From assembly GCF_010667645.1 (NCBI RefSeq), contig NZ_WHZV01000002.1, positions 19,913-83,912 on the forward strand: 64,000 bases of DNA, given 5' to 3'. Shown here one piece after another: positions 36,945-46,267 of this stretch. The stretch is from Bifidobacterium platyrrhinorum (GTDB lineage Bacteria; Actinomycetota; Actinomycetes; Actinomycetales; Bifidobacteriaceae). A program made the translations under genes and the position numbers. Below the pieces are notes generated by a model. The model was not told the DNA's origin and did not search any database. It saw only the letters and a program-made list of their open reading frames with translations. Each line of letters opens with the position of its first letter. The first letter of the stretch is position 1.

Positions 36945-38504
36945 ATGGCACAGCAGGCAGAATCCGGCAAGGCCCGTCTGGTGGTCGACACCGATTTCAC
37001 CGTCGCGCCCGTCAATGACAGGCTGTTCGGCTCCTTCGTCGAGCATCTTGGCCGATGCGTCTACACGGGTCTGTACGAGCCGGGGCATCCGACCGCGGAC
37101 GAGAACGGATTCCGAGGCGATGTCATCGACTTGGTCAAGGAGCTCGGCGTGACGACCATCCGCTACCCCGGCGGCAACTTCGTCTCCGGATACCGCTGGC
37201 AGGATGGCGTAGGTCCCAAGGAGGAGCGTCCCCGTCGCCTCGACCTGGCTTGGCACTCCACCGAAACCAACGAATTCGGCCTGCATGAGATGGTCAAGTG
37301 GCTTGACAAGGCCGGCGGCAACGAGCTGATGGAGGCCGTGAATCTCGGTACCGGTGGTCTGCAGGGGGCCCTCGACCTTCTGGAGTACTCGAATGTGCCG
37401 CAGGGCACGGAACTGTCCGACAGGCGCCGCGCCAACGGTGCCGAGGATCCGTTCAACATCCGCATGTGGTGCCTCGGCAACGAGATGGACGGCCCGTGGC
37501 AGATCGGGCACAAGTCGGCCGAGGATTACGGCACCCTTGCCGCATCGGTGGCCGCCGACATGCGCATGATCGACCCCGATGTGGAGCTGGTGGTGTGCGG
37601 TTCGTCCAAGCATGAGATGCCGACGTTCGGCAGCTGGGAGGAGACCGTCCTCGAAAAGACCTACGAGAACGTGGACTTCGTGTCCTGCCATGCCTACTAT
37701 CACCCTGAGATGCAGCCCGACGGCACCCGCGACATGAAGAGCTTCCTGGCGTCCGGCGTCGACATGGACAACTTCATCAAGGAGGTCGCTTCCACGATCA
37801 GCGCCACCAAGGCCCGCCTCAAGAGCGACCATGACGTGTACATCTCGTTCGACGAGTGGAACGTGTGGTACATCAACGATGAGCCGAGCAAGAACCCGGA
37901 AGGCATCGGCAACTGGCCCGTCGCCCCACGACTGCTCGAGGACGTGTACAGCGTGGCCGACGCGGTGGTGTTCGGCGACCTGCTCATCACACTGCTCAAG
38001 AACGCCGACCGCGTGCATGCCGCAAGCCTGGCGCAGCTCGTCAACGTCATCGCCCCGATCATGACGGAACCGGGCGGCCCGGCATGGAAACAGAGCACGT
38101 TCCATCCGTTCGCATTGACGGCGCGCCTTGCCAAGGGCGGCACGGTGCTTGAACCGAAGCTCGCCTCGGACACCTATGAGACCGCCAAGTACGGCGAAGT
38201 GCCGACGATCAATTCGGTGGCGGTTCGTGGCGCCGACGGTTCGATGAGTGTGTTCGTCGTCAACCGTTCCATGGACGAGGCCACGGAATTCGAAGTGCGG
38301 TTGCCGGAAGACGGCTCCTTCTCCGCTGTGACGGCATGGACCCTGCACGATGACGACCTGTCGGCGAGGAACACCCTTGACGATCCGGAACGCGTGACGT
38401 TGCATGCCAACGAGTCGGCCGCCTTCGACGCGTCGGACGATTCGGGGCACGTCGTGAAGGTATCGCTGCCCGCCGCGTCCTGGACAGCGATTCAGGTTCG
38501 CTAA
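36945..38504 (+). CDS. Alpha-L-arabinofuranosidase, GH51
   Basis: A 519-residue retaining glycoside hydrolase that removes terminal alpha-L-arabinofuranosyl units from arabinan or arabinoxylan oligosaccharides. Family signatures are FGSFVEHLGRCVYTGLYEPG at the N-terminus, TTIRYPGGNFVSGYRW, MWCLGNEMDGPWQIG (acid/base Glu in the NEMDG motif) and VYISFDEWNVWY (nucleophile Glu). There is no signal peptide, so it works in the cytoplasm on imported oligosaccharides. It is followed by a sugar-binding protein and two permeases. AGAGGAAAGGG lies before the ATG. Confidence 0.92.
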   Translation: MAQQAESGKARLVVDTDFTVAPVNDRLFGSFVEHLGRCVYTGLYEPGHPTADENGFRGDVIDLVKELGVTTIRYPGGNFVSGYRWQDGVGPKEERPRRLDLAWHSTETNEFGLHEMVKWLDKAGGNELMEAVNLGTGGLQGALDLLEYSNVPQGTELSDRRRANGAEDPFNIRMWCLGNEMDGPWQIGHKSAEDYGTLAASVAADMRMIDPDVELVVCGSSKHEMPTFGSWEETVLEKTYENVDFVSCHAYYHPEMQPDGTRDMKSFLASGVDMDNFIKEVASTISATKARLKSDHDVYISFDEWNVWYINDEPSKNPEGIGNWPVAPRLLEDVYSVADAVVFGDLLITLLKNADRVHAASLAQLVNVIAPIMTEPGGPAWKQSTFHPFALTARLAKGGTVLEPKLASDTYETAKYGEVPTINSVAVRGADGSMSVFVVNRSMDEATEFEVRLPEDGSFSAVTAWTLHDDDLSARNTLDDPERVTLHANESAAFDASDDSGHVVKVSLPAASWTAIQVR

Positions 38505-38607
38505 GAGATTTGACTGCACGCGCCAACAACGGTGTGACGCGTCTGCGGTCCATAACTGAACAATTCATAACTGAATATCCATCTCAGGAGAAAGAAAAGG
38601 ATACGCC

Positions 38608-40005
38608 ATGAAGAAAACAACGAAGTTCGCCGCCGCGTTCGTCGCCGGACTGACCGCCCTGTCGATGGCCGCCTGTGGCGCCCCCGGTGCGCCCAGCGGC
38701 TCCGGTGATGGCTCGAAGCAGGTGAACAACGACGCGAGCGCCAACGACAACGCGACCTGCCAGAACACCATCAAGAAGAAGGGTGTGGAGAAGGTCACGC
38801 TGTGGGCATGGTATCCGTCCATCGAGAAGATGGTCGACCAGTTCAACGAGGCGCATGACGATGTTCAGGTGTGCTGGACCCGCGCCGGTTCCGGCCAGAC
38901 CCAGTACGAGAAGATCACCACGGCGATCAAGGCCGGCTCCGGTCTGGCCGATGTGGTGCAGATCGAATACGACGTGCTCAGCCAGTACGTCGCCGGTGCG
39001 GAGAAGCACCTGGTGGACCTCAACCAGTTCGGTGCCGACAAGATCAAGGACGACTACACCGAAGGCGCATGGAAGTCCGTCTCCCTCGGCAGCGATGACA
39101 GCGTGTACGCCGTGCCGGTTGATCTCGGCCCGTACGTCATGATGTACCGCAAGGACATCTTCGACAAGTACGGCGTGAAGGTCCCGACCACTTGGGACGA
39201 GTACGAGCAGGCCGGCAAGGAACTGCGTGAAAAGGGCTTCACCGGCCACATCGGCAACTATGAGCCCAGCGGCAACGGCTCGAACATCGCACTGCTCGCC
39301 CAGAAGGGCGCCAGCGTCTACGACTACTCCGCATCCGACCCGGAGAACGTGGGCATCGACTTCGAATCCGATGACGCCAAGCAGGTCATGGAATACTGGC
39401 AGCGTCTGGCCAAGGAGGACGTCGTGACCACCGACGACGCCTACACCACCGAATGGTACAAGTCCATCGTCGACGGTTCCTACGCCACGGCCGTGTGCGC
39501 CTCCTGGCTCGTGGGCAACCTGCGTGACATCTCCGGCGCCGACGCGAATGCCGACTGGAAGGTCACCACCGCCCCGGTCTGGGATGATTCGACCCCGCAG
39601 GTCAACTTCGGCGGCTCCTCGCTCGCCGTCACCGACCAGGCCAAGCACACCGAGGCCGCGGCCAAGGTCGCCATGGAGTTCTTCGCCAGCGACGACATCC
39701 AGGAGACCGCCGTCACCGAGGCCGCCCTGTTCCCGACCTGGACCAAGAAGCTCGAGTCCGACGAGTTCATGAACATGACGGACAGCTTCTACGGTGACCA
39801 GAAGATCAACCAGGTCATCGTGCCGGTCGCCAAGGCCTACAAGGGCTACGACTTCCTGCCCTTCCAGCCGTACGCCTACGACGAGCAGACCAAGGTCTTC
39901 ACCGACATCGTGCGCAACGGCGCGAACGTGGACTCCAAGCTGGCCTCTCTCGACAAGACCCTGAGGGACTACGCCACCCAGCAGGGTTTCACGGTCAAGA
40001 ACTGA
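38608..40005 (+). CDS. Sugar ABC transporter solute-binding lipoprotein
   Basis: A 465-residue lipoprotein: a Lys-rich start, hydrophobic core and lipobox MAACG near residue 23, then a Ser/Gly/Asn-rich linker. The mature part fits the family 1 extracellular solute-binding proteins (VTLWAWYPSIEKMVDQFNEA, GLADVVQIEYDVLSQYV, PTTWDEYEQAGKEL). It binds an oligosaccharide, probably an arabino-oligosaccharide given the GH51 gene upstream. The intergenic region before it has two CATAACTGAA copies (38550-38577). The gap after it holds a hairpin that may reduce read-through into the permeases. Confidence 0.88.
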   Translation: MKKTTKFAAAFVAGLTALSMAACGAPGAPSGSGDGSKQVNNDASANDNATCQNTIKKKGVEKVTLWAWYPSIEKMVDQFNEAHDDVQVCWTRAGSGQTQYEKITTAIKAGSGLADVVQIEYDVLSQYVAGAEKHLVDLNQFGADKIKDDYTEGAWKSVSLGSDDSVYAVPVDLGPYVMMYRKDIFDKYGVKVPTTWDEYEQAGKELREKGFTGHIGNYEPSGNGSNIALLAQKGASVYDYSASDPENVGIDFESDDAKQVMEYWQRLAKEDVVTTDDAYTTEWYKSIVDGSYATAVCASWLVGNLRDISGADANADWKVTTAPVWDDSTPQVNFGGSSLAVTDQAKHTEAAAKVAMEFFASDDIQETAVTEAALFPTWTKKLESDEFMNMTDSFYGDQKINQVIVPVAKAYKGYDFLPFQPYAYDEQTKVFTDIVRNGANVDSKLASLDKTLRDYATQQGFTVKN

Positions 40006-40020
40006 TATCGGCGCATTGAC

Positions 40021-40048
40021 GGGGAGGCGTGGTTCGCCGCGCCTCCCC
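40021..40048 (+). terminator. Attenuating hairpin between binding protein and permeases
   Basis: A perfect 9-bp inverted repeat GGGGAGGCG (40021-40029) and CGCCTCCCC (40040-40048) lies between the binding-protein stop and the first permease. It may stabilise the upstream transcript and keep the binding protein in excess of the permeases, a common arrangement. Confidence 0.55.
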
Positions 40049-40068
40049 TCCGCTAAGGGAGCTGAACA

Positions 40069-40983
40069 ATGGCAAAGAAAAACGCCGCGGCGGGCATGCG
40101 GCATAGCAACAAGCGCGACAATCTGTGGGGATGGTTCTTCACCGCTCCGTTCGGTGTCGTCTTTCTGATCTTCCTGGTCGTCCCGCTCATCTACGCGTTC
40201 TACGTATCGCTGTACTCCTACACCCAGGTGCGCGGCAGTGTCTTCGCCGGTCTGGGCAACTATGTCAGGGCGTTCCAGGACCCCATCTTCCTGACGGGTC
40301 TCGGACGAGTGGTCAGGTTCACCGTGGTAATGGTGCCCTGCCAGCTGTGCTTCGCCCTGCTGCTGGCACTGGTGCTCGACACCATGAAGAACAAGTTCGC
40401 ATCGTTCTCCCGACTGGTGTACTTCCTGCCGTATGCCATCCCGGTCGTCATCGGCGCCCTGATGTGGGGCTTCCTCTACTCCAAGGAGATGGGCCCGTTC
40501 ACGACGATCTTCGAGCTGTTCGGCCTGTCGGCGCCCGGTTTCCTGACGACGAACGGCATCTTCGGTTCATTGGTCAACGTGGTGACCTGGCAGTGGACCG
40601 GCTACTACATGGTCATCCTGTATTCGGCACTGCAGTCGGTGCCGACCGAGCTCTACGAATCCGCCCGCATCGACGGCGCGTCCGAGGTGACCATCGCCCT
40701 GCGCATCAAGACCCCGATGATCGCCAGCTCCATCGTGATGGTGACCATCTTCGCGATCATCGGCACGCTGCAGTTCTACACCGAGCCCACGGTCCTGCGT
40801 AACAACGCCCCCTCGATCATCCCCGCCGAATACACGCCGAACATGTACGCCAAGGCGCTCGCGTTCAACTACAACCAGTTGAACTACTCCGCCACCGTGT
40901 CGTTCGCGCTCGGTCTGATCGTGGTGATCTTCAGTGTTCTCTTCATGCGCCTGACGCGCAAGCAGTCCGGATTGGAGGGCTGA
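40069..40983 (+). CDS. Sugar ABC permease (MalF/UgpA-type)
   Basis: A 304-residue permease with six membrane segments. The binding-protein-dependent transport motif is present as ELYESARIDGASEVTIALRIKTP, the ATPase contact (EAA) loop. It pairs with the next gene, whose ATG begins right after its stop. No ATPase gene is present; in bifidobacteria a shared MsmK-like ATPase encoded elsewhere is usual for such importers. AAGGGAGCTG lies before the start. Confidence 0.88.
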   Translation: MAKKNAAAGMRHSNKRDNLWGWFFTAPFGVVFLIFLVVPLIYAFYVSLYSYTQVRGSVFAGLGNYVRAFQDPIFLTGLGRVVRFTVVMVPCQLCFALLLALVLDTMKNKFASFSRLVYFLPYAIPVVIGALMWGFLYSKEMGPFTTIFELFGLSAPGFLTTNGIFGSLVNVVTWQWTGYYMVILYSALQSVPTELYESARIDGASEVTIALRIKTPMIASSIVMVTIFAIIGTLQFYTEPTVLRNNAPSIIPAEYTPNMYAKALAFNYNQLNYSATVSFALGLIVVIFSVLFMRLTRKQSGLEG

Positions 40984-40984
40984 G

Positions 40985-41857
40985 ATGCATAACAACAAAT
41001 CGATTCGCAACGGGAACAAGGTGTTCTCCTACGTGCTGCTGGCGATCTGCTGCGTGTACTTCCTGTTCCCCGTATGGTGGCTGGTCGTCGCGGCCACCAA
41101 GACGAACTCCGGACTGTTCACCGGCACCGGCGGCTCGATGTGGTTCGACAAGACCTTCGCCCTGTTCGACAACATCAAGCAGCTGACCACGCATGAGAAC
41201 GGCATCTACTGGCGTTGGCTGGCCAACTCCTTCCTGTATGCGTTCGTCGGAGGCTTCGGCGCCACGGCCATCTCCGTGATGGCCGGATACGGATTCGCCA
41301 AGTTCCGGTTCGTGGGCCGTAAGGTGTACTTCAACATCGTGCTCGGCGCGTTGATGATTCCGACTACCGCGCTCGTCATCCCGATGTTCATCCTCATGTC
41401 CCAGTTCGGCATGACCGATACGATCTGGGCCGTGCTGCTCCCATCCCTGCTCTCTCCGTTCGGCACGTACCTGATGCGCGTGTACTGCGCGGGATCCCTG
41501 CCCGACGAGATGATGGAGGCCGCCCGCGTGGACGGCGCCGGCGAGCTGCGCACCTTCTTCCAGGTCTCGCTGCCCATCATGACCCCTGCCATCACCACCG
41601 TGTTCCTGCTGAATGTGGTCGGCTGCTGGAACAACTTCTTCCTGCCGTCCGTGGTGCTGACCGACGCCAAGCTGTTCCCCATCACCGTCGGCCTCACCCA
41701 ATGGCAGGTGAAGTCCAACATGGGTGCCGGCGCGGAACAGGTCTGGAACCTCGTGACCTCCGGTGCGTTCATCTCGGTGATTCCGCTGGTGCTCGCCTTC
41801 CTCTTCCTTCAGCGCTACTGGGTCGGCGGCATCACCACCGGTTCGGTGAAGGGCTGA
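40985..41857 (+). CDS. Sugar ABC permease (MalG/UgpE-type)
   Basis: A 290-residue permease with six membrane segments and the EAA loop MEAARVDGAGELRTFFQVSLP. The conserved WLANSFLYAFVGGFGATAIS is in place. It forms the importer with the preceding gene; spacing is one base. A hairpin follows its stop. Confidence 0.88.
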   Translation: MHNNKSIRNGNKVFSYVLLAICCVYFLFPVWWLVVAATKTNSGLFTGTGGSMWFDKTFALFDNIKQLTTHENGIYWRWLANSFLYAFVGGFGATAISVMAGYGFAKFRFVGRKVYFNIVLGALMIPTTALVIPMFILMSQFGMTDTIWAVLLPSLLSPFGTYLMRVYCAGSLPDEMMEAARVDGAGELRTFFQVSLPIMTPAITTVFLLNVVGCWNNFFLPSVVLTDAKLFPITVGLTQWQVKSNMGAGAEQVWNLVTSGAFISVIPLVLAFLFLQRYWVGGITTGSVKG

Positions 41858-41860
41858 GCC

Positions 41861-41904
41861 GGATGACGCCGGCTCCGGTTCCCCGGATCCGGGACCGGCG
41901 TCAT
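41861..41904 (+). terminator. Terminator after the sugar importer
   Basis: An 11-bp perfect inverted repeat (GATGACGCCGG 41861-41871; CCGGCGTCATC 41894-41904) lies just behind the second permease and ends the operon before the LacI gene. The following CTCTG is only weakly T-rich. Confidence 0.65.
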
Positions 41905-42117
41905 CCCTCTGGTTCCTCCCTCATCATTGGTTTCCCCTCTTTGCCTCTTCCTCTTCCTTGTTCCTTGAACGGCGCGCGGTGCATGCTCTTTCTCCCCATT
42001 TCCGGCATGCGCCACGCGCCGTTGCATATGGAAGGCGGGGAGTGGAACGGTGCTCTCGGCGTTGCTCCCGGATAACGCGGAATGACGGGATAGGCTGAAG
42101 GAAATCGTTAGAATCTA

Positions 42118-42131
42118 AGTCAACGGAGACT
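42118..42131. promoter_or_regulatory. Operator-like site upstream of the LacI gene
   Basis: AGTCAACGGAGACT lies 17 bases upstream of the start. It shares AAGTCAACG with the sites before the GH51 gene, which suggests that the regulator controls its own transcription. Confidence 0.45.
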
Positions 42132-42147
42132 CAGCAAGGAGCGTACG

Positions 42148-43212
42148 ATGCCTAAACGTGTGACCATCAAGGATGTGGCCCGTGAAGCGTCCGTGTCATT
42201 CAAAACGGTCTCCAACGTCATCAACGGCACGGGCAGCATGAGACCGGAAACGCGCCAACGTGTCGAAGAGGCGATCGAACGCCTTGGATACTCGGTGAAC
42301 ATGTCGGCACGCATGCTGAAATCCGGCACCACGAATCTCATCGGCCTCGCGGTATGCAACTTCACCCAGCCGTTCATGTCCTATCTGGCCTGCCTGATCA
42401 TCAAGGCCGCGAAACGGCGCAACTACGGGGTCGTCATCAACACCTACGAATTCGACGGCGCCGGTCTGGAGGACATCGTCACCGATTGCCCAAGGCTCGG
42501 GGCCGACGGCTGGATCTTCTACGCGGACCGACCGTTGCGCGATAGGGCCGCGGTGCTCGACCAGCAGTTCCCGGTCGTGCTGGCCGGCGATTACAGCGCC
42601 TACGGCCGGACCGACAGCGTCACCATGCCGAACAAGCAATCGTTGTATGACACGGTTTCGCGATTGCTGAGGCAGGGGTACGACCGTATCGGTCTGATCG
42701 GTGTGCCCGACGAGGCCGACAGGGACCGTATCTTTTCGGTTCATGAAGGCGGCCGCGCCCTGCGCTCGCAGGGATACATCGAAGCATTCGACGATTACGG
42801 GAAGACCGTGGATTGGAATATCCTGCGTTCGGGCAACCGCTGGGACAGCGGCGACGGCGAACGTGCCGTGGTCGGGCTCCTCGCCGAGAACGAATGCCCG
42901 CAGGTCATCGTCTGTTTGAACGATTCCCTGGCGATCGGTGCCATGCATGAGTTGCAACGCCGTGGGTATCACGTCCCGGATGACGTGCAGATCATCGGCT
43001 TCGACAACATCGCGGAAGGCCGGTTCGCCAATCCGGCGTTGACCACCATCGACCCCGATGTCGAGGATTTCGCCCAGAAGGCCGTGGACATGCTCATCGA
43101 GCGGTTGGAGGGGTATGACGGGCCGGTGCGGACCTACACCACCGACTACACGCTCATCGAACGCGGCTCCACCAGATTCGGGGGGGGGGTAGCGGCCTCG
43201 GGCGGTAGATGA
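42148..43212 (+). CDS. LacI-family transcriptional regulator
   Basis: A 354-residue regulator. The N-terminal HTH (VTIKDVAREASVSFKTVSNVI, hinge SARMLKSGTTNLIGL) and periplasmic-binding-protein-like sugar domain are complete (DDVQIIGFDNIAEGRF near residue 280). It likely represses the arabinofuranoside genes and is released by a sugar. A run of ten G (43180-43189) lies 11 codons before the stop: loss of one G would end translation at once (F-G-G-G-stop), gain of one would change the last residues. AAGGAGCG lies before the ATG. Confidence 0.88.
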   Translation: MPKRVTIKDVAREASVSFKTVSNVINGTGSMRPETRQRVEEAIERLGYSVNMSARMLKSGTTNLIGLAVCNFTQPFMSYLACLIIKAAKRRNYGVVINTYEFDGAGLEDIVTDCPRLGADGWIFYADRPLRDRAAVLDQQFPVVLAGDYSAYGRTDSVTMPNKQSLYDTVSRLLRQGYDRIGLIGVPDEADRDRIFSVHEGGRALRSQGYIEAFDDYGKTVDWNILRSGNRWDSGDGERAVVGLLAENECPQVIVCLNDSLAIGAMHELQRRGYHVPDDVQIIGFDNIAEGRFANPALTTIDPDVEDFAQKAVDMLIERLEGYDGPVRTYTTDYTLIERGSTRFGGGVAASGGR

Positions 43213-43793
43213 GTCAAAGCGAATGCATGCGGGTGATTGGTGATGGTGCCGCTCCTGGTGCACCCATCGCCGATCATCCGCGGGTATCGACGCGGGTTTG
43301 TCCGCCATCCGCCGTTTGCGGTGGATGAGCGGAGCAGATGTAACGTGTCCGTTGTGCGCTGTGCCACCGTATGTGTGAACCGCCAGATTCGGTGTACGGG
43401 GGCGAGAATCCGTACCACCGTACGCGCGGACGCACCGATTCCGCAAACAGTGGCGCAACGGTGTACCCCCGTTTGCGGAAAACTGCCGGAATTCGTGTAC
43501 GGGGGCGTGGTGCCGTTCCTTGGAATCCTTGGAATTCCAACGTTTTCTTCATTCATGGTCAGTGGCGGTACGGGGAAGGGTGTGCCCCCGTTTGCGTAAA
43601 GCGCCCTCTCTTGCCATACGAGGGCACGGTTTCGCGGCCCCGTATGGCCGTACGGCTGGTTTCGACATACGGGGCGTACGGACGTCTACGGGAGCATGAA
43701 GCCAGTAACCCGCCTGTACAATCGATCTGCCTGTGCAGGCAATCCCGGCCGCGCCACCCGCCACAGGCAACGAAAGGTCGAGTTGTCAGTCGG
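43213..43793. repeat. Non-coding region with related inverted and direct repeats
   Basis: No gene is supported. TGTACCCCCGTTTGCGGAAA (43462-43481) and TGTGCCCCCGTTTGCGTAAA (43581-43600) are near-identical direct repeats; TGTACGGGGGCG occurs at 43393-43404 and 43496-43507 and is the complement of the CCCCC part. Other CCGTAC/GTACGG words crowd 43410-43680. It looks like remnants of a repeated intergenic element. Confidence 0.55.
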
Positions 43794-43937
43794 TCAGTCG
43801 AACCATGACAGATATGCCGCGTAGTCGATATTGTCCAGATTGCCGGCGCTGGCTGCTTCGCGCATATCCTCGAATGCCTGACGCCCATGTGACTTCGGCT
43901 GGTTCCGATAATCGATGACATGATCCCGGGAAGCCAT
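43794..43937 (-). CDS. Small frame of 47 codons, possibly a gene fragment
   Basis: From the ATG at 43937 the frame reads like a real protein (VIDYRNQPKSHGRQAFEDMR, then NLDNIDYAAYLSWFD) and is in-frame stopped just upstream (TAA at ~43962). No ribosome site is seen and the start overlaps a terminator hairpin, so it may be a relic of a larger gene. No family is recognised. Confidence 0.3.
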   Translation of the reverse strand: MASRDHVIDYRNQPKSHGRQAFEDMREAASAGNLDNIDYAAYLSWFD

Positions 43938-43979
43938 GCGGCTGGGACGATTCGTCTCCGGTTACCGCCGCATGGCTTG
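43932..43979. terminator. Hairpin downstream of alpha-galactosidase
   Basis: A perfect 12-bp inverted repeat AAGCCATGCGGC (43932-43943) and GCCGCATGGCTT (43968-43979) lies beyond the stop of the minus-strand GH36 gene. The loop is 24 bases, longer than usual. Confidence 0.55.
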
Positions 43980-43996
43980 GCCCGTCTCCTGCTGTG

Positions 43997-46267
43997 TCAC
44001 TGCGCCGTCACCGCGAAGGTGCGGGCGGCGTAGACGCCGGCGGGCAGGGTCACGGTGAGGGTGTTGTCGGCGGCGTTCCAACGTTCCGGCCATGCGGGCA
44101 GTTCCGCGCTCGGCACGGGGAAGAGCGGTTCCACGGTCACGGCGGCACCCGCTGTGCCGGCGGCGGAACCGGCCTCCGCCCCGGCGAACTCCGGCAGCTT
44201 CAGCGTCACGTCGCCGCCCTTGCCATCGCGGGCCCATACGGTCACGAACGCCTTGCGTGCCGGTGCGTCGACGTCGACCGTCGCGTCACCGCACGCCGCG
44301 GCACCTGTACTCGCCGTCGCGTCGCCACTCGCCGCGGCATCCGCGCCGCCTGCCGGCACCCGCAGTCCCAGCGCCACCACGTCGTCGTCCCACTGCGGCA
44401 GGCCGAGCGGCCAGAACGGCACGGACCCGCCGATCACCGGCTGCACCTCGCGCTTGTACGCGTCCACGGCCTGCGTGATCATCGCGCGCTGCGCGTCGCT
44501 CATCCGATTCACGTACCCGGACAGGAAGAACCGGCCCAGGAACGTGGTGTTGAGGTTGAACGCGAACGCCTCCGGATCGTCGTTCGCGTTCGGGTACGCC
44601 CAGTTGCCTGCCTGCTCGGGCGTCATGAGCATCGGCGCGGCGGCCGCGATCGTCGGGTAGAGACGGAAGTCCTGCTGGTCGGACGTGGACTGCACCTGGA
44701 AGCGCGAGGTCTGCGCGAAGTCCATGCGCATGCCGCCGGACGAGCAGTTCTCGATGATGAGCTCCGGGTGCCGCGCATGCAGCCCTTCCACCCACGCGCC
44801 GTACGCGCGGTTATGCCCGAGCAGGCCGTCGCCGGCGCCGTCCGCGTCCGTGTCGGTGCCCGCGTCCGGCGAGACGTTGTAGTCGAACTTGAAATAGCCC
44901 ACGCCGTAGTCGTTCACCAGACGGTCGACCGTGTCGTCGAGATGTTTGCGCGCGGCCGGGTCGCGCAGGTCGAGCAGATAGCGTTCCTGCTCGACCACGC
45001 GGCGGCCGTGGCGGTGGAAGAACGCCGATTCCGGCAGTTTCACGGCCATCGGCGACTTCACGCCGATCACCTCCGGCTCCAGCCACAGGCCCGCGATCAT
45101 GCCGGCGTCGCGGATCGCGTCGATGACCTCGGTGATGCCGTTCGGGAAGCGCTTCCTCGACGGCATCCACTCGCCGACCGACGGCCACCAGTCGCCCGTG
45201 TCGTCGTACCAGCCGGCGTCGATGCAGAAGATCTCCGCGCCGACCTCGGCGGCGCCCTTGACCAGCGGCAGCAGCTTCTCGGTCGTCGGATCGCCGTTGA
45301 TGGTGTTCATGTAGTCGTTGAAGATGACGCGCGGGCGGGCGTTGTCCGCCTTCTCGATGCGCATCGCGCGACGGTACGCGGTCACGGCCGCGGTCGCCGC
45401 GTCGGAATCGGCGGCGACGGTGACGGACGCCGGCACCGTGGTGAATGATTCGCCGGGCGCGAGGCGCTTCGCCCACGCATGGTCGACGTTCGTCGGGCCG
45501 GACAACGCGATGTAGCCGTCCTCCGTGTCTCGCGCGACCTCCCAGCGCCACGCCGCGTTGTGCTCGATCTGGAACAGCCAGGTCAGGCCCAGCTCGCGCG
45601 AGTCGAGCAGCGCGAGCGGCGTGTGCTTGCCGGTGGACCACGTGCCCGTGTTCACCACTGCATGCTCGCTGCGCGGGTTGTGGCCGGTCATCTGCTGGTT
45701 GAGGCGCGGGAACAGGTCACGCGTGGGAGTGGCGTGCCAACGGCCCTCGCCCAGCCACTCGTGCTCGCCCTCGAGGAGCGTCCACGCGTCGCAGTCGGCG
45801 GCCTTGCCTGCGGGAGCGCCGAACGCCGACACCCAGCTCGTCACCGATTCGAGGACGATCGCGCCGTCCCCGCCGAGCGCCGGAGCGTCGGGGGTGGCGG
45901 GATCGCCGACGTTCGCGACCGTCACGGACGTGCGGAACATCGGCGTGCCGGCGGGCAGATCGTAGTGGACGGTGGCGGTGAGGCCCAGCGCCGTGTCGGC
46001 GAGCGTCACGTCGAGATGGTCGCCGTGCGCGTCATGCGTGGCGGCGTGCGAGACGTAGCGCAGCGCGCGGCCGATGTCGGTGTGCGCGAGGCGGTCGTTC
46101 GCCAGCCAGTGGCCGGTGCCGGTCGCCAGGATCTCCGTGAGCGGCAGGCGGTGGCCGAAGCGCACGTCGACCCCGTTCGCGCGCAACGCCGCCACCGAGG
46201 CGGTTTCGCCGTCCGTCCATTCGAAACTCAGCGTCAAGGCTTCGTTGCCCCATTCAAAAGTCGGCAT
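43997..46267 (-). CDS. Alpha-galactosidase, GH36
   Basis: A 756-residue enzyme that removes alpha-1,6-galactose from raffinose-family sugars or melibiose. GH36 features are an N-terminal beta-sandwich (MPTFEWGNEALTLSFEW), the (beta/alpha)8 barrel with FCIDAGWYDD, GLWLEPEVIGVKSPM, nucleophile Asp in YFKFDYNVS, and acid/base in ENCSSGGMRMDF. There is no signal peptide, so it acts inside the cell. A start at 46267 (AAAGGATC just upstream) fits the family; the frame is open further upstream. Inserts rich in Asp/Gly/Ala near residues 500 and 690 are low-complexity. Regulation may use TCACCGGTGA at 46427-46436. Confidence 0.9.
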   Translation of the reverse strand: MPTFEWGNEALTLSFEWTDGETASVAALRANGVDVRFGHRLPLTEILATGTGHWLANDRLAHTDIGRALRYVSHAATHDAHGDHLDVTLADTALGLTATVHYDLPAGTPMFRTSVTVANVGDPATPDAPALGGDGAIVLESVTSWVSAFGAPAGKAADCDAWTLLEGEHEWLGEGRWHATPTRDLFPRLNQQMTGHNPRSEHAVVNTGTWSTGKHTPLALLDSRELGLTWLFQIEHNAAWRWEVARDTEDGYIALSGPTNVDHAWAKRLAPGESFTTVPASVTVAADSDAATAAVTAYRRAMRIEKADNARPRVIFNDYMNTINGDPTTEKLLPLVKGAAEVGAEIFCIDAGWYDDTGDWWPSVGEWMPSRKRFPNGITEVIDAIRDAGMIAGLWLEPEVIGVKSPMAVKLPESAFFHRHGRRVVEQERYLLDLRDPAARKHLDDTVDRLVNDYGVGYFKFDYNVSPDAGTDTDADGAGDGLLGHNRAYGAWVEGLHARHPELIIENCSSGGMRMDFAQTSRFQVQSTSDQQDFRLYPTIAAAAPMLMTPEQAGNWAYPNANDDPEAFAFNLNTTFLGRFFLSGYVNRMSDAQRAMITQAVDAYKREVQPVIGGSVPFWPLGLPQWDDDVVALGLRVPAGGADAAASGDATASTGAAACGDATVDVDAPARKAFVTVWARDGKGGDVTLKLPEFAGAEAGSAAGTAGAAVTVEPLFPVPSAELPAWPERWNAADNTLTVTLPAGVYAARTFAVTAQ

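Noticed and set aside
43994-45448. A 484-codon frame on the plus strand
   Set aside because: It is antisense to the GH36 enzyme, which has complete catalytic motifs.
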